The translations under genes were made by a program, and so were the position numbers. The notes beneath the pieces are model-generated. The model was not told where the DNA came from. It saw only the letters and a program-made list of their open reading frames with translations, and did no database searches. From Camarhynchus parvulus (Eukaryota; Chordata; Aves; Passeriformes; Thraupidae): DNA of 64,000 bases. Every line of letters begins with the position of its first letter. The first letter of the stretch is position 1. Location of the stretch: positions 84,960,546 through 85,024,545 of the forward strand of contig NC_044573.1 of NCBI RefSeq assembly GCF_901933205.1. Reading direction: 5' to 3'. Of the stretch, positions 1 to 13,794 are shown piece by piece.

Positions 1-1705
1 AAGATGCCTTTTTCTGGTCTGCAGAAGTGAATCAAGATTTTTTCATAATCAGCTGCTGCTCAGCAAAGGTTCTTTATGCATTTTCTGTGTAGGAATCTTT
101 TCTTTATATTAAGTTCTCTTAATATTAAGTTTGAAACATTCTGAGTTATTAAGCAATTCAATAACCATTTGACTAATACATATAAATTCTTGGACTGAAA
201 ACTCAGTCCCTACCTGTTAAACTATTCCTTTATCAGCATAAAAGAACACTGTTTCTCTTAAGAAATTACCTTGACTTGTAATATCTTCATGACACTAGAT
301 TTCTCTAAGTGACTGTCATCTTTTTGAAAGCTTTCTGCTAGATCAAAGTACAAGATAAAACTGAAATTACATCAATCAAACAAACTATTCATATGGAACT
401 AATCTTTTCAGTAAAATCTTCATGAATAAAATCTATCTTTAAAAGCCTAGTAAAAAAAGTATTGATTTTTTTTGTTGAAATTTGCCAAGGTTTATGCTGT
501 GAACACATTTAGTCTCCTCTTGCAACATATGATAAATATAACAAATAGTATGAAATGTGAGCAAATAAAACTTTTGTTCGTGATATATACTTAGAAGATT
601 TTTAACTTGGCACATATAATGATATAAAACCTTTCTGCTCAATAGATAAAGGCAAAAGTATCACTGAAAGCAAACACAATTTTTTCAGAATTCCTTATAC
701 TAAACTTCCAATTTTTTCCCTTCATTGTGCAGACCAGGGGTTATTATTTTTATTCTTTTTTTTTCTTAACATGGAATAACAAGCCTGATATTTTTAAAAC
801 TCCTTGTGATGCTTTTCATTACAGTAAATGGGGAACATTGACATTTTAATTTCATTTAATATGCCTGTTAACAGATCTGTGTGGCAATCTACACAAACAT
901 CAAACTGCCAGTCATTTCACAGTTTAACTGTACACTGATTTTATTTGAGATCATCCTCTAACACTGCAGATATAATTGGATACTGAAGACTTCCTTGCTT
1001 TTGTGAAAAATAAGTTAAATGATATAAATATTATTTCAAACATAGTCTTCTGTAGTACTTTATGTCATGTAAGTTACTTGACCATAGTCAGTATGTTTTA
1101 CCTTGGTCTATAAATCTGCTATAATTCTTGCGCATGCAGAGTGTAGCTACAAATGCTGTATTCACAATTATTTTCATTCACATCTATTTTTCCATCTATA
1201 AACTAAATAGTATAAATCATCTTTTTGTAAATCACAGTATGAAAATTATCTATAGTTCATAAGCAAAACAGAAAACAGTCACATTGTCACTTTTTAATCA
1301 GCCAGTGTATGGGAATAAAATTAGAGGGAAAAAAAATTATTATTTTAAAGACAGATAGCTAATTGAAATGTCTGATTTAGATGAATCTTTCTCTGAATTC
1401 ACATCAAGTGAATGGAGAGTTCTGCCAATAGTCATTCAGAAGGCTATTTGAGCATCTAGTTTCTCTGTTCTCTGAAGGGACCCTCCACTATACAACAAAG
1501 AAAGGCTAGGATTGGTTATCTCAAAGTACTATGACAGTAATTTTCTCTTTCTGTGCCTGCATAGTCCAAAGCCATAATAAAATCAACTTTTTTCTGTTTT
1601 TCTCTACATAAATATGGAATGATGGAGGGTGTTTGGGTTGGTAACATGTACATATATATTTATAGCAATCAAAACAGATAGGAATTACACATGTATTTCC
1701 ATACT
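1..1705. other. AT-rich noncoding DNA, no gene seen
   Basis: I see only AT-rich sequence with short T and A runs and no repeat family I recognise. The one ORF of about 67 codons on the minus strand (439-642) has no recognisable domain and is of the length expected by chance in AT-rich DNA. Confidence 0.6.
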
Positions 1706-1945
1706 GAGCTCTCCTAGCCTGTCCTCATAGGAGTGATGTTCCAGTCCCTTAAATATCTTTCTGGCTCTCTCCAGTATGTCCACGTGTCCCTGGCACTGAG
1801 GTGCCCAGAACTGGTCACAGTGCTCCAGGCATGCCACCACCCTTGCTGGTTACAAGGAAAGGACCATTTTCCTCAACCCCCTGGCAATACTTTGCTCTGT
1901 GCAGCCTGTTCATTCCTACACAACCAGCAAACAGGAAACTATCCT
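1706..1945 (-). mobile_element. CR1 LINE fragment, antisense
   Basis: The plus strand reads as the reverse complement of the 3' part of a CR1 non-LTR retrotransposon. Landmarks in order are a CTCTCCTAGCCTGTCCTCAT block, TGTTCCAGTCCCTTAA, GGCTCTCTCCAGTA, GCCCAGAACTGGTCACAG and GTGCTCCAGGCATG, followed by a more diverged stretch with CTCAACCCCCTGGC. This order and spacing match CR1 as I remember it from bird genomes. The fragment lacks both the 3' terminal repeats and any reverse transcriptase region, so it is truncated at both ends and dead. A 78-codon ORF across it (1733-1969, plus strand) is a by-product of the repeat. Confidence 0.85.
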
Positions 1946-3622
1946 ATTATCATTCAAAATGTTCCATAAGTAAACAGTAAAACATCAAATCACTAATTTA
2001 ATATAAAAACCCTTTAGATCACTTGATAAACAGTTTGAAAACATTGGGAAAAGAACTAAATGCTGCAACAGATTCCACAAAAAATTTCAGCCATTTTAAA
2101 TCTTATCCACATTCTTCAGCACAGAAAAGCAAAAGCTAAAAAACCCCACTAGATTAATAAACTTGCAATGTCATTATAATTCTCATAGTAGGAAAGTTTA
2201 ATGAGTATATTGTCTTAAACAGATTAAATAAAATAATGTCTTCATTGCATTAAAAAAATAGATTAAACTGTTTAGAGTATCTTTCCTTTGGCTTTCTCAC
2301 CTCCTCTTTTTTAAATTCTTAAAATATTTGAAGATATTTAGTTACCATTGGTGTGTATGGCAACGATCATACAACCCTTAAACAATAACCTCTTTCTTGT
2401 GAGCCATCAATGGTTTTTTGCAGCAATAACTTTCATTTTGACAGAAACTAAGAAAAACATTACTGAGTAATGAACCCATTCTCTAAAAAGCAATATAAAG
2501 CAGACTAGGATTCTGAAAAAAAACCCTACTAGATTCTGAGAATTGACAACCGCTCCAAATATGGTTCTCAGAACACATTATTTTAAAAAAGCTCTAAATT
2601 TGTCACTGGACTTGCCCAATTTTAAGTCTCAGTCCTCAAACACAGACTGCTTTGCAGCTGTAAGCTTTTCACCTGGAACGGCTTACTCCGTGCAGTGCTA
2701 CAAGACACATCCAAATTCTTCCACAGTAGTGAATACAAAACTGAATGTAAAGGCATTCACTGTTTGAAGCTCAGAAATGGAGTAAGTACACATACTGAAA
2801 GGCTGGAACTGTTCTGACTTTATTAGGAAGCAGTGACACAAACTTACTGGATGCTCACTACAAAAAAGCCCACAATCCCACCATATTTTATAACTTATTC
2901 ACTTGAGTACAACATTAGTGCACCAAACAAATCCCAATTACAGCAAGACAGATTGACAGTGTTCGGTATTTTCAACTGAATTGTAATTTCTGATTGCAGT
3001 TGCTGAGCTTTCTAATCTGTTAACATATCTTCACAATTTTTATTGATAAATTCATATACACATACACAGAGGAGCTGCCCCCTGTTTACAGTCTCAGAAA
3101 TATCCTTTTCTCAGTACACTCCATAATGAAGCAGCAGGTTTTTTTATTTTTAGTCAAAGGAGAAGATCATAGCTACTTAAATCAATGATAAAAATTTACG
3201 ATATATGCCACAGGAGACTAAGGATGGATTTTAATTTCAAATTATGAAACTTGAATTTCTGTAGCCTAATGTAGGTGAGTCAGCTTTTAAATTTCCTTTT
3301 TAGTAAATGATGATTTAGCTAGAACACACTAGAACACCACATTCAGCTCAATTTGAAGCAGACACCTTAGGTGGGATTCAGCTGATTAAACGCAGACATG
3401 TATCACCATTTGAGATACCATGGGGTGTAAAAGACATGTACAAAGAGCTGATGCATCAACTCTTGCTATAAATTGGAGATCCTAAGTGAGTTATGACAAT
3501 GACACCACCTAATGTCCTCGGATTTTCTCTGAACTGGTTCACATGCAGTCAGTTCAACAGCTTATTTGTAATTGCGTCTGCAACTTTTTTCCTTGAGGAT
3601 AATGGATCACAAAGGGTCAGCA

Positions 3623-3639
3623 GCTGATGAATCATCAGC
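3623..3639. promoter_or_regulatory. 17-bp near-perfect palindrome with AP-1/Maf-like core
   Basis: The sequence is GCTGATGA-A-TCATCAGC, two 8-base arms around a single central A. Its middle contains TGAATCA, close to the AP-1 consensus TGAnTCA, and the outer GCTGA/TCAGC arms recall Maf-type recognition elements. That a factor binds here is inference. The palindrome itself is directly visible. Confidence 0.35.
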
Positions 3640-5330
3640 AGATATTCAGTTTGTACCACTGGTGGAGATTTTTAGTAGCCTAGAGGAAAAGCTCATGAGC
3701 GTATAAAAGCTTAGAAATAGCTGACAAATATCTACATATTCCACCGCTCTTGAGTCTTGCTTGCTTCTCCTGCCATACCTAGACATTATTCCATTCCTGA
3801 GAGCATCTCATTGCACGAAGAAGCAGATTTTCTAATGGTCATCTTTGCCCTGTTCCCTGCTGTTTATCTTTTTGTCCACCTCTACATTCCCCACCTTCTG
3901 CTTCTCCCTTAGACCCTAGCCAGAGAACAGACACTAACTGCACTGTGACACACTCTGCAGTCACAGGAACATAGAGGGCATCACAGGCAACTCCACGCTA
4001 ATCCTGGTTCACCTCCTGAGAGTGTCTGTTCTAGCCTGGACATTTGACATGATCAAACAGGCAGACTGAGCCAGAGCCAGCCACTCAAGTCATAAGCTGG
4101 AGAAATTAATAATTTTTGCTGTCCTTTATGATTGCTGCTTTTTACTGGGTTTTTTTGATACTTCAACTGCTTACATAATTTGATATATAAAATGGCTCTG
4201 GTCTGTGTGAAATAAATTGAACATTCGAAAAAACATCCGGCAGTTATTCTGCCTCTCATTTCTTTGATTATTACAGCTGTTCCACAAATTTTGTGTAAAC
4301 CTTTTTTCCACATTGAATAGCAGTGCAAAACAAATCTCTTCTGGAAGGCACCCTATCTGCAAAGGGACATTAATAACATTTGCTCGTTTTGTTTTCTATT
4401 TTATTGTTTACTTCAGAGAACTTTTTTTCCCATGCTCTTCTTACACATTTCTGGGAGAAATTCTTTTGAATGACAATCAGCAGAAAACAATCTGAATAAG
4501 TTGACATAGGTTAAGAGCTCACTAATCAGCTGTCTACATACAATCTGCTGTCACTGCCCTATCTCTTCCTAAAGCGCATAAAATACTAGATTATATAAAT
4601 GCACTTTGCTTCTATTTTAATACCACTCACACTAAATATCAGGCCCTTTTTGAAACCTTTGATTTTCCACAAGCTTGTTTTCTAGTGTCATCTGAAACAT
4701 GTTATTGCTCAAACCAAGTCCACTTTCATTCCTTTTAAGTGAATTCAACTATGTGCCAATTAAAAGATAAAGACTAGGGAGATTAATGCTGGGAATGTTT
4801 TCAAATGGCTCTGACCACATTTGGAGGTTGCTGTAGTGAACACTCACCTGTTGTTCAAAGGAAAGGGGATTCAGCATTCCTTTCTGTATGAGAAGTACCC
4901 TTTGAAAGGGAAGTAACAATACTAGCCGCTTTATTTTCAGAATTTTTACGTATATTTTTATTTCTGATACTTCTGATACTTTATTTCTGATACTCCTAAT
5001 GTTTCTCACAGTAATCCTTGATAAATTCAATCTAACAAGAGAGCTGTAACATACGAAGAGTTCTACAATATATTTACCAATAGGTGGAATTCTCATAATC
5101 TTGTTAATTTATTGTTTTTCCAAATGCATGGCCTGGATAAATGAAACTGAAAAAAAAAAAAATTTTCTTGCTTTGTTTTCAACTAATGCAGTAGCTAAAA
5201 AAATATCATCATTAAATTTTAAAATTTTTGCACTTTTGGGTTTTTTAACTGTATTTATTATTTACTTTTAATATCCATATGTGTAGTGTTCTGTGCAAAA
5301 AAAAGGCGATTTATGACTGATAGGTGCAAG

Positions 5331-5364
5331 ATGTTTCTATAGTCAATATGTTTCTGTAGCCAAT
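5331..5364. repeat. Two-copy 17-bp tandem near-repeat
   Basis: Two adjacent 17-bp units, ATGTTTCTATAGTCAAT and ATGTTTCTGTAGCCAAT, differ at two positions. This looks like an old local duplication. I see no associated function. Confidence 0.7.
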
Positions 5365-8300
5365 CAAAGAAAGATTATTCAATTCTATGTGGTCATTGAT
5401 GAACACTAGGAAATAATGAGTTCTCATGGATAAAACAGAAGTAAGTAAAAACAAAAGTTAGAAAGCAAATTGTTCAAAATAGTGTGATGCAGAAGGTGCT
5501 TTTACTCCTGTTAGTGAAAGTGGTTTTTTTAATAATTATTTCAAATTACTTTTAATGTCTACTTTGATTTCAGAAGCTGAAATTTTCATTTTTTTCACAT
5601 GTTGTACTTAAAATTGATTTAGATAATTTGAGAAAATATTACAATAGAATGGATAAATATTATCTATAAAATAAAAGAGGTATTCTTCATACTTATTTTT
5701 AGCACTTAACTTTTTAAAGTCAGCTACTGACAGTGACTCAGAACCTGGGAATTTCCCTGTTTTGACAATGTGGGAAACAATGAGAAGTAAAAATAACCTT
5801 TAAATTTAAACACTTGAATTAGATGCCTAAACTTAGCTTCAAATTATTCATATTTTTCAGAATTACGAACAGTACATATACTCAGAATATATTTACCATT
5901 TTTGGAGAATGTTCTGCTCACTTTTATGGCTATTTCTGTTCATCTTATTTAGTCTGCTCCATGATTAGTCACAGGAGAAATTAACAATGTGAGTAAAATG
6001 TTTTAGTGACTGCATCATTCCCAGTGATATCTACACAGTGATAGCAAAAATGAGCAAACAGACATGTAAAAAAAATACCTCTGCTTCTTTGTCTGAGGCA
6101 TGCTCTTATTTATACAAAAGTTCAAAGAGTTATACATTTGTGTTTGTAAAAGTTCCTGAGATAATTTCTTTTCAGAGAGCATTTTACTTATTGCAGGTAT
6201 CAGCATATAGAAAGACATAATTTTTTCATGTTTTAGGATTCTGCATTTGGGAACTATATTCTATAAATCATATGACCTAACCACTACTTTAAGAAATGGA
6301 AAAAAAAAAAAGAAAGAACAACATAGCTTAAATTGAAATTGATAAAGCAGGTATAGGATGCACTTTTAGATGCTTTTATTTTTCTGTGGTTTTGGTCAAC
6401 TCTGTTGGATTTCTACCTTCATAGCAGAGTTTATTTTGCATGCTATCCTTTGGCTGATATAGAATAGCCTGAAGGAGTAACTCTGTTGCAAATATATATA
6501 TTGTCACTCCAAGTTATCTCTCGGCATTTTTCACAAGCCTGCTGTAACACAATCTGTCTTCATGTCAGCTGCGCCCTGCTTCCCCTAAGCACTGCATCAG
6601 TCTTTTCTACCATTCTGTGATTTTTTAAATGTAAACCATAAGACTAACAGCCATGATAAAATGTATAGGACAGGTCGTACTACTCTCTCCATTCAGTCAG
6701 GAAGAAAAGGCTCATTACAAAAAGGGCATTATGGCCAGTACTTCAGAGGGGCCAAATCTATTCTTTGTACCTGTACCTATGCCTTGTGTGGCAATACTTT
6801 CAGGAATTTATTTAGTCACAAAAATGAATGGACATCTTATCTGTGGTCTGGCATCAAGTTTACTCATACACAGGCATAACCTTCTATGGCAAAATCCAAA
6901 GAAAGGATCTTCAGAGTGCATGGAGAGAAACTTTCCAATCTCCATTCCGCAGATGCTCATCCATAATCTTTGTAAGAAAAACTGTTAAGACCTAAAGATA
7001 AAAATAGGCTTCCCAAATCTTAGGGATCATTTGAGATAAAAATCAATAATTTATGGTTCTGAAAGTGACACAATGCTATCGATCCTAATTTTAAAAAGAA
7101 AAAAACCCCAAACTTCTACATTAACACTTATAACTTAGGAGATGACCTCTTTAAGGTGAAAAAAGGAAAAAAAACTATCTTAATGATTCAGCACAAATGT
7201 AGGTTATGCCATGATAATATAAACTGTAGGTTTTCTTTTCCTGTAACTCCTGTTTACATTTCAATTCTTTACCGCTCCTTCCCTCTTGCCCTTGTCTGCT
7301 CCCCTTTCCCCATCTTTTTGTTAGTTCACAGTTTTACTTTTATTATGTCTGTTCTCTGCCATCTAATTTCCAGAATAAAAAGCTTTTCTCTCCAAGCTTA
7401 CTTGTTTGTTACGTGAAAGCATTCCCTTCCTTTCATCTTCAAATTACTTGAATGAAAGTAAATTATTATGATTTTCAGTATTCTTTGGGGTTAGTGGATT
7501 GGTGTGTTAAATTTTTTCTCGCTCTTTTGGTTAAGAACTCTACATATTACATACTATGGGTATTTTGGGGAGGAAATGTATTTTTTCTTTTGGAAGAGAA
7601 GATGTCAGAGAATCCAGTTAGGCTTTTTTAATATAGATTTTAATTTGGTGCTGATTATTCATTAGAATAAGTTAAGAAATTGTTCAAAACCAATTATATG
7701 CTATATCAGAATTAAGATGAACTATTGAAACCATGGTTTAAAGACAAATGTTTCCACAGAAAAGTACCAATTTATTTATTTGTTTGTATTATAGACATAA
7801 TTTATAGCTAGAACTGAGATTCATTCAATATGTACCTACTTCAAGTAGCAATTTCTAAATAAAAAAGGCACAAAACACAGACTAAAAGACCTGCATATAT
7901 ATAATGATGCAGACACATAAAATAAAAAGTAGATAGAAATATATAAAAAGATTGCATATCTATTTAATCCTACCAGTTTGCTACTATTGGAGATTAAGTA
8001 ACATTTATATTATTTTATACTGCTTCTAAAACTGCAGTAAGCTTTTAAAACCAAACAGAAAATGAAGAGACACTACATAAATTAAGGATTCTATTGGATA
8101 TCTTTCAAAGACATTATGCTAATTTTCCCAAGAAGAAAGACAGAGAAGGATGTGCCAGACTGAAAACATCAGTTTAAATAAATGATTGTCCTGACACATA
8201 AAACTTCAAGCAAAATTGCATATTCACAACTAAGGAAGGATGTTTAAGGAGCAATGATACTCATGTAAGATTTAGAAAGCCCTAGGTGAACTTTCTCTTC

Positions 8301-9269
8301 TGAAAGATTGCATTAGTAGGACAGCTACATAAATTTGAAGCCTGATTAAAAAACAAGAAAAAGGAATGAAGCACCCAAAGTGTGACTTCAGTGGAATTTA
8401 AATACCCAGTGCCCAAATTCTATTTTTAAAAGTCTGTGTAAATTAATGCTGACCACTGAAGTGCTAAAAAGGTTCTTATTTATATATCCCCTTAGATAAT
8501 TGTTTAATTTTACTTGAGTGTTCTCCTGACATTCTTCTCCTGCATGTACCTTCAGTCCTGAAAACCAATTACCAATTTGGCAATCAGATCATTAAGTAAT
8601 GATTCAAAAGCTCATTGTTCTATCATTTAGGTCTTACATTGTGTAGGAACTCCGGTTAGAGCCACAGCTTCCCTTCAAAGCATGGGAATAGGAAGACATG
8701 GATACTTTTATGCAACAACACTGTGATGCAGTGAATCTGAATAAATTTTCTTTTGTGCCTGAGGGAAACCTACATTTGCAATCTTTTCCAGCATATTTTA
8801 GCTGTTTTTGTAAGGACACTTTCAACCTTTCCTGAATAATTTTTATGAATTTATAAGGAAGAACTCAAGTTTATTTGGTTAAAAATAGTCATAAAGCAAG
8901 GCTAGAACCTAGTATAGCCAAAAATAGGATTAATTTTTGAGTCCCTTCTCCACAGTCCCTTTAGACATTTTACAAGAGATGGGCTTTGAATGAAATACCT
9001 AAGCAATTCTGAAAACTCTGGACAGACCTAAATAGAAAGCATAACTTTTAGATATAAAACAAGTAGCAGTATGAAGCTGACCTACTGAGAAGGTAAAATG
9101 AATATTTCTACAAATAAGCCTTCTCAGAGGTTGTTCTGAAAATCCCGCTTTGTCAACATGATTGTAAGAAAAACACACAGGAAAAGTCTTTTGTCCAGAT
9201 TAGTGAGCTGTGGCCACTGGAAAGCACAATATAAATGCAATATGCATTTTTCAGTAAAGAAAATATGAT

Positions 9270-9425
9270 TTGGGTTTTGGTATTTTTTGGTGGGTTTTTG
9301 GGGTGGGGGGTGGGGGGAGGGGGTGGTTGTCTTCTTGTTGTTAGGGAATTTTGTTTGTTTGCATGGCTTCTCTTTTTCTTTGGGTTTTTGTTTGTGTCTT
9401 TCCTTTTTTGTTTTGTTTTTTAATT
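9270..9425. repeat. G/T-rich low-complexity block with G-quadruplex motif
   Basis: The plus strand is almost devoid of A and C over about 150 bases and is made of TTTTTGG, GTTTG and TTTTG words. Between 9300 and 9323 it carries four G runs of 4, 6, 6 and 5 separated by single T, T and A bases, a textbook intramolecular G-quadruplex arrangement with one-base loops. The 62-codon ORF here (9235-9423), rich in F, G, L and V, is a consequence of base composition and I do not treat it as a gene. Confidence 0.8.
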
Positions 9426-9841
9426 GCTATAGTTAACTGAATTTATCAAAGGATTTTGAAACCCTAGATTGATTTTAAAAACATTTCAAACTTTCAATCT
9501 TTTTGTCAAGTTGGGATTTACTACATAAACAAATGCCAACATTGCAATCTGGATCTGATCAATGTAATGAATGTGCAAAGAAACTGATGCTGTATCTTGA
9601 AAAATACCCAAAGTAGAGGAAAGATTAGACATCAATTAGATATGTTGGATGTGTCTTACTTTAGAATGTAAAACCTCAGAAGATCCTATTTGAAATTCTA
9701 GGCATAGTCCTAATTTACTTGTAATTATTCTCTTACAGATCTGTAAAATTGTAATTAATGCTCCAGTCTTTGAGAGATATCTTATTTTAATGTAATTTTC
9801 TTCCTAATAGATAGACCAAAGATCATTAACTGTGTATCTTA

Positions 9842-9892
9842 GTACTAAGAAATAGTAGATACTAAGAATATCTTTGTAGATACTAAGAAATA
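9842..9892. repeat. Imperfect triplication of a TACTAAGAA word
   Basis: The words GTACTAAGAAATAGTA, GATACTAAGAATATC and GATACTAAGAAATAC follow one another within 51 bases. This is best explained by small slippage or duplication events. Confidence 0.6.
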
Positions 9893-12800
9893 CCCAGTAT
9901 CTGCTACAGGCAGCTTACTTATCCTGTACTTGAAGCTTTCAAAACACTTCTGTCTCCTCAAGCATAATTTCACCAGTAACTAAAAATGCCTTATAAAACC
10001 AATATTTAAAAATAATCACCGTTAATAGCAAAATACATTTAATAACACTGAAGCCAAAGTGGGTATTAGTAAATTGTCATTAAATTGTTCTGTGTAGCTG
10101 AGCACTTTAATAATAATTATACCATTCAATCTTTGTCTACCTTAGCATTTAAGTATGCTAGAAATATTTGAACTGCAGGATATTTTACTTTTTGCTGACC
10201 ATAGGCATATTAAAGTTAGATGCTTGCCAAAATTAGTAAACTTGGCTTCCTCTGTGTGAGAAAAGACAGAGAGGAAGTATTTGCCCCAGTCTCCCCACAC
10301 AACTGTTAGAAGGAAATGCCCTTTGCTCAGTTTGAGATTTGGGTAACTAAAAAGAGTTTTCTGCGTGCAGGTGATCTGTGAAGAGGTGCTTAAGATCCTA
10401 TTTGCATCTAGAGAAGATCTATGGCTCATTTCCATTTCCTAGATACCCTTAAGCATGAAGGGACATTTTAGATATTCTAGGCTATCCAAAAACTTTCACA
10501 TGGACTTTTCAGCAGTAACATGGGGACCTTTGGAGCCCTGTGACCTTCTGGAGCATCAACTTCCTTGCAGCTATGTGTCAGCAAATAAATCAGCCTGTTA
10601 GTGTCATTTTCAGAAGATTGAATTATCCCTGTGAGGCTACAGTAGTCACTCCAGCAAGCTCAGAGGCCTTACATATGTCTAAGCAACATACATAGATAGC
10701 AAATAAAATGCCAGTAGATGGCATTATATCCCAAGATCTTACATAGCGATTTGCATTAAGAAATACCAAAGTCAAGCACTCAGTGAACCACTTAGTTACT
10801 GCACGTCTTGTCTGCAGGGAATTTAGTTTGCTTATTTTCAGGAATGTGATTCAAGAATCTTTAAACTGAGATGTGTTGATTGTTTGAGACAAAAACTTTC
10901 CCTGAAGAGTTGAACTTAGAGTACTGGACACACTCTGTACAATTTTCAGCTTTCTGACTGTTTGCATACTGTTTCAAAGCTGTGCCTAACCCAATTTCAA
11001 GAAAGTGATACCTACCACAGAGACTGCTTTGATCAAACTTCTCAGACCATGCTGAACCTATGTGGATCTGGACATAAATGCCTTTGATTATGCACTTCTG
11101 TTTCCCACAAGAGACCAGCTGAAGGCAAAAAAACTAACTGAATTATGTAGAAGCCACAAGTGTAGGCTCCAGTTTTTCCTGTTCCTTGACTTTTCACTGA
11201 ATTTGACATCTGGAGTACAGCAGCAGTCTCAGATTCAGCCTAAAGTAAAAATTTTTACCAGTCTATTCCAAGTATCAGGAGTCAACCTTGAGAATCTCAT
11301 TTGAGAAGCTGAGTGCTAAAATACAGCCAGTGGTAATACTGAATATCACCCAAGCTGTTTTGTTGAATGCCTGTCCAGCACTGCTCCTAATGGGATACAG
11401 TTAGTTCCAAGAGTTAGTGAATAGTTCTGTGCTTGGCAGGATTGATACGTTTGTCACTACTATGAAGTTCCTCGCAGTGTATGACCTTGTCTATATAGAT
11501 CTTTCTTGAAGCTATTAACTGCAATCCCAGGGGATGTTCTACCTTTTCCTGAGATAAGTAAAAACAGAATTATGAGCTAAAAATATTGCTGCAGAAGGTA
11601 GCTGACATGAGAAAGCATGAGGACAATGGACACTGAGATAAGAAAGACTTCATTCAGTAATAGACTGAGAAAAAAATTAAAACCCCCAGAAATAGACCCA
11701 AACTGGCACATGACACAGATTGTGAACAACAGCTCAGTTGTGTCAGGGCTGCTCTGGCTGCTGGCTCAAAGTAGCCTCCGGTGCCTGGTTTTGGGAGATT
11801 TGTAAATCCCAGTAAGGCAGCTGGGGCTGCTGCACCCTGCTACTCCAGCACTGGCTGGAGGGAGGCGATCAGGTCAAGTTAGAATGTGTCACCCTCTCCA
11901 GAAAATACCACTTGCTGTGGTAAAAGCCTTCTTCCTACTCCCCCTTCTCCAACCCATCCAATTATCTACCTTACTTTTTGAAATACTTCCTTTTTTCCTT
12001 TGTGAAGCCCCACAGAGTCTCACTTAGAGGTACGATTGCTGTTTTTGATAAATGCCATCCATTATTAACAGAATTTTCATGTTGAAAAGTCTACTGTTTG
12101 TTTCCAAAAAGCGATGCTAAACTGAAACATCTAAGGAAGGATTGCCACTTGCTGAGTCTGTTGGTAGAAAAACTGCCAGTAGTAAAGGAAACACAGAGGA
12201 ATCACTGTTGTTCATAAATAATACACAGAAGATGAAAGCAAGAACTAAAGAACCACCTGTGCAAGTCATACTAAACAAAAATACATTTTATCATAAAAGT
12301 TAGTGAAAAAAAAAAGGCTCAGTAATTATGAAAAGGAAAACCATTAAAAGCTGGATCTTCTGTTCCTGTGGCAAAGGCAATGCTATTTCACCTATTAAAA
12401 TGACTTTAGGCCACACCTCAGCACTTCCAGGGCAAAGTAATGCATGTAAATGACAGAAATCAAGGTATTTTTTACAGATACCTACACAGGCACATATGCT
12501 TCCAGATATAACATACTAAGCTAATAAAAACATGCACCTAGTTTAACTTTTTCTGAAGTATTTCAGCTATTCTCTCACATCTATTTCATTGCTTTTGGAG
12601 CTAACACCATTTTGGTAAAAGACCTACCAACATCTGTAGTCTGGTGCCCATTACTACAAGATTAATGACTTTTTAGGCATTGACATTAAGCAAGCCATAT
12701 GAATTGGAAAAATAACAAGATAGGAATCATAAAAAGACTAAAGTTGTGTTGTCTGAAGACACAATCCCTTCATGGGAAATAAGCCAGCCTTTTGCTCTAG

Positions 12801-12996
12801 CATCATGGTCATATAGTCTTGGTTCATCTTACCTCCTTCCTGGTTCCTCAGATTTATTTCTGCCCCTTTTTTTGCCACTTCCCAATCCATTGCCTCCTCT
12901 GTCTTAACCACTCCTAAAGCCTCTGGATTTTTCTCCCTCCCATTTTTAATTTATGTAATTTTAACTATTTTTGCTTATTAATCTCTGAGTTTACAC

Positions 12997-13040
12997 CAGT
13001 GAATATTAATAATTTACCCAGTGAATATTAGTAATTTACC
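12997..13040. repeat. 22-bp tandem duplication
   Basis: Two adjacent 22-bp units beginning CAGTGAATATTA and ending AATTTACC differ at one base (A versus G at unit position 13). The near identity suggests a fairly recent local duplication. Confidence 0.85.
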
Positions 13041-13794
13041 AATCTGTCCTGCTTTTTTATTTTTCACATGTTTGATGATGGGGAAGAGGGTGCAGTGGCA
13101 GAGCATCTGCTTTCAGAGACCTGTCATATGTGATGAAAAGCTGAAATTAACCTCTCAACATCCATCCATTACCTGAAAACTTTTCATATTCTGGTCAGTA
13201 TATATTTACACTGAATCATTACATACATTTAAACTGAGAGCAATTCCTAGGCATCTCACACAAAGGGGAAAAATATTGCTTTCATAAAGAATAATATTCA
13301 AACTCCAGCTCCATGAACAACCATAGTAGGAAAGAATTTGAAACATTAGGAAAATATCTAATAGAATAAATTTATTTTTAACATATCTAAAATCTATAAT
13401 AAAATAAAATAAAATTTTTAACAGATATGAAATCTTGTGGCTGAAAAGTATCTTTTGAAGGCTATAAACTGAGGAAAATAGTAACTACTGATTAAAGCAG
13501 ATAAAAATAAGATTGGTTATAACTATGTATTTTCTCAGAAAGTATTTCTTTAGAACTGCTATCACATAAATCTTATGTTGCTCAAAATTTGAATGGAAGA
13601 CTTACATAAAAGCATCTGCCACAAATTACATCCCACATTATTTAAAATATAAGCAGATTTAATGGTGTTGAAGTCTTTCATTAACATTCTGTGTTCTTCA
13701 CATTTGCACCTGATGAAGTCTTCAGATATTTCAGAGATCACATTAGGGTCATGCTCAAGATGCCTGCAGTCAGTGGAATGGCAATGGAAGGAGC

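Larger units (their letters stand above)
1946..9230. other. AT-rich noncoding DNA with small duplications
   Basis: No gene or interspersed repeat that I can name. Contents are poly-A and poly-T runs (for example near 5150 and 6300), a two-copy 17-bp near-repeat at 5331-5364 and a compact palindrome at 3623-3639. ORFs of 60-115 codons occur on both strands, often overlapping each other, and none resembles a protein I know. The longest are 4749-5096 minus (115 codons) and 6653-6988 plus (111 codons). I read them as chance. Confidence 0.55.
9431..13790. other. AT-rich noncoding DNA, no gene seen
   Basis: No repeat family or gene recognised. It contains a short triplication of a GATACTAAGAA word (9842-9892), a 22-bp tandem duplication (12997-13040) and a small (AAAAT)n run near 13399-13414. 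A slightly GC-richer patch at about 11720-11890 has no features I can name. ORFs of 60-97 codons are unrecognisable. Confidence 0.5.

Noticed and set aside
4749..5096. 115-codon minus ORF
   Set aside because: I/L/V/S-rich composition as expected from AT-rich DNA, partly over an internal TTTCTGATACT duplication. No family resemblance.
6653..6988. 111-codon plus ORF with a second ORF in another frame
   Set aside because: No recognisable domain, AT-rich codon use and no splice or promoter context. Its length is within chance for 64 kb.
9235..9423. Hydrophobic F/G/V/L-rich 62-codon ORF resembling a membrane peptide
   Set aside because: Generated by the G/T-only low-complexity strand.
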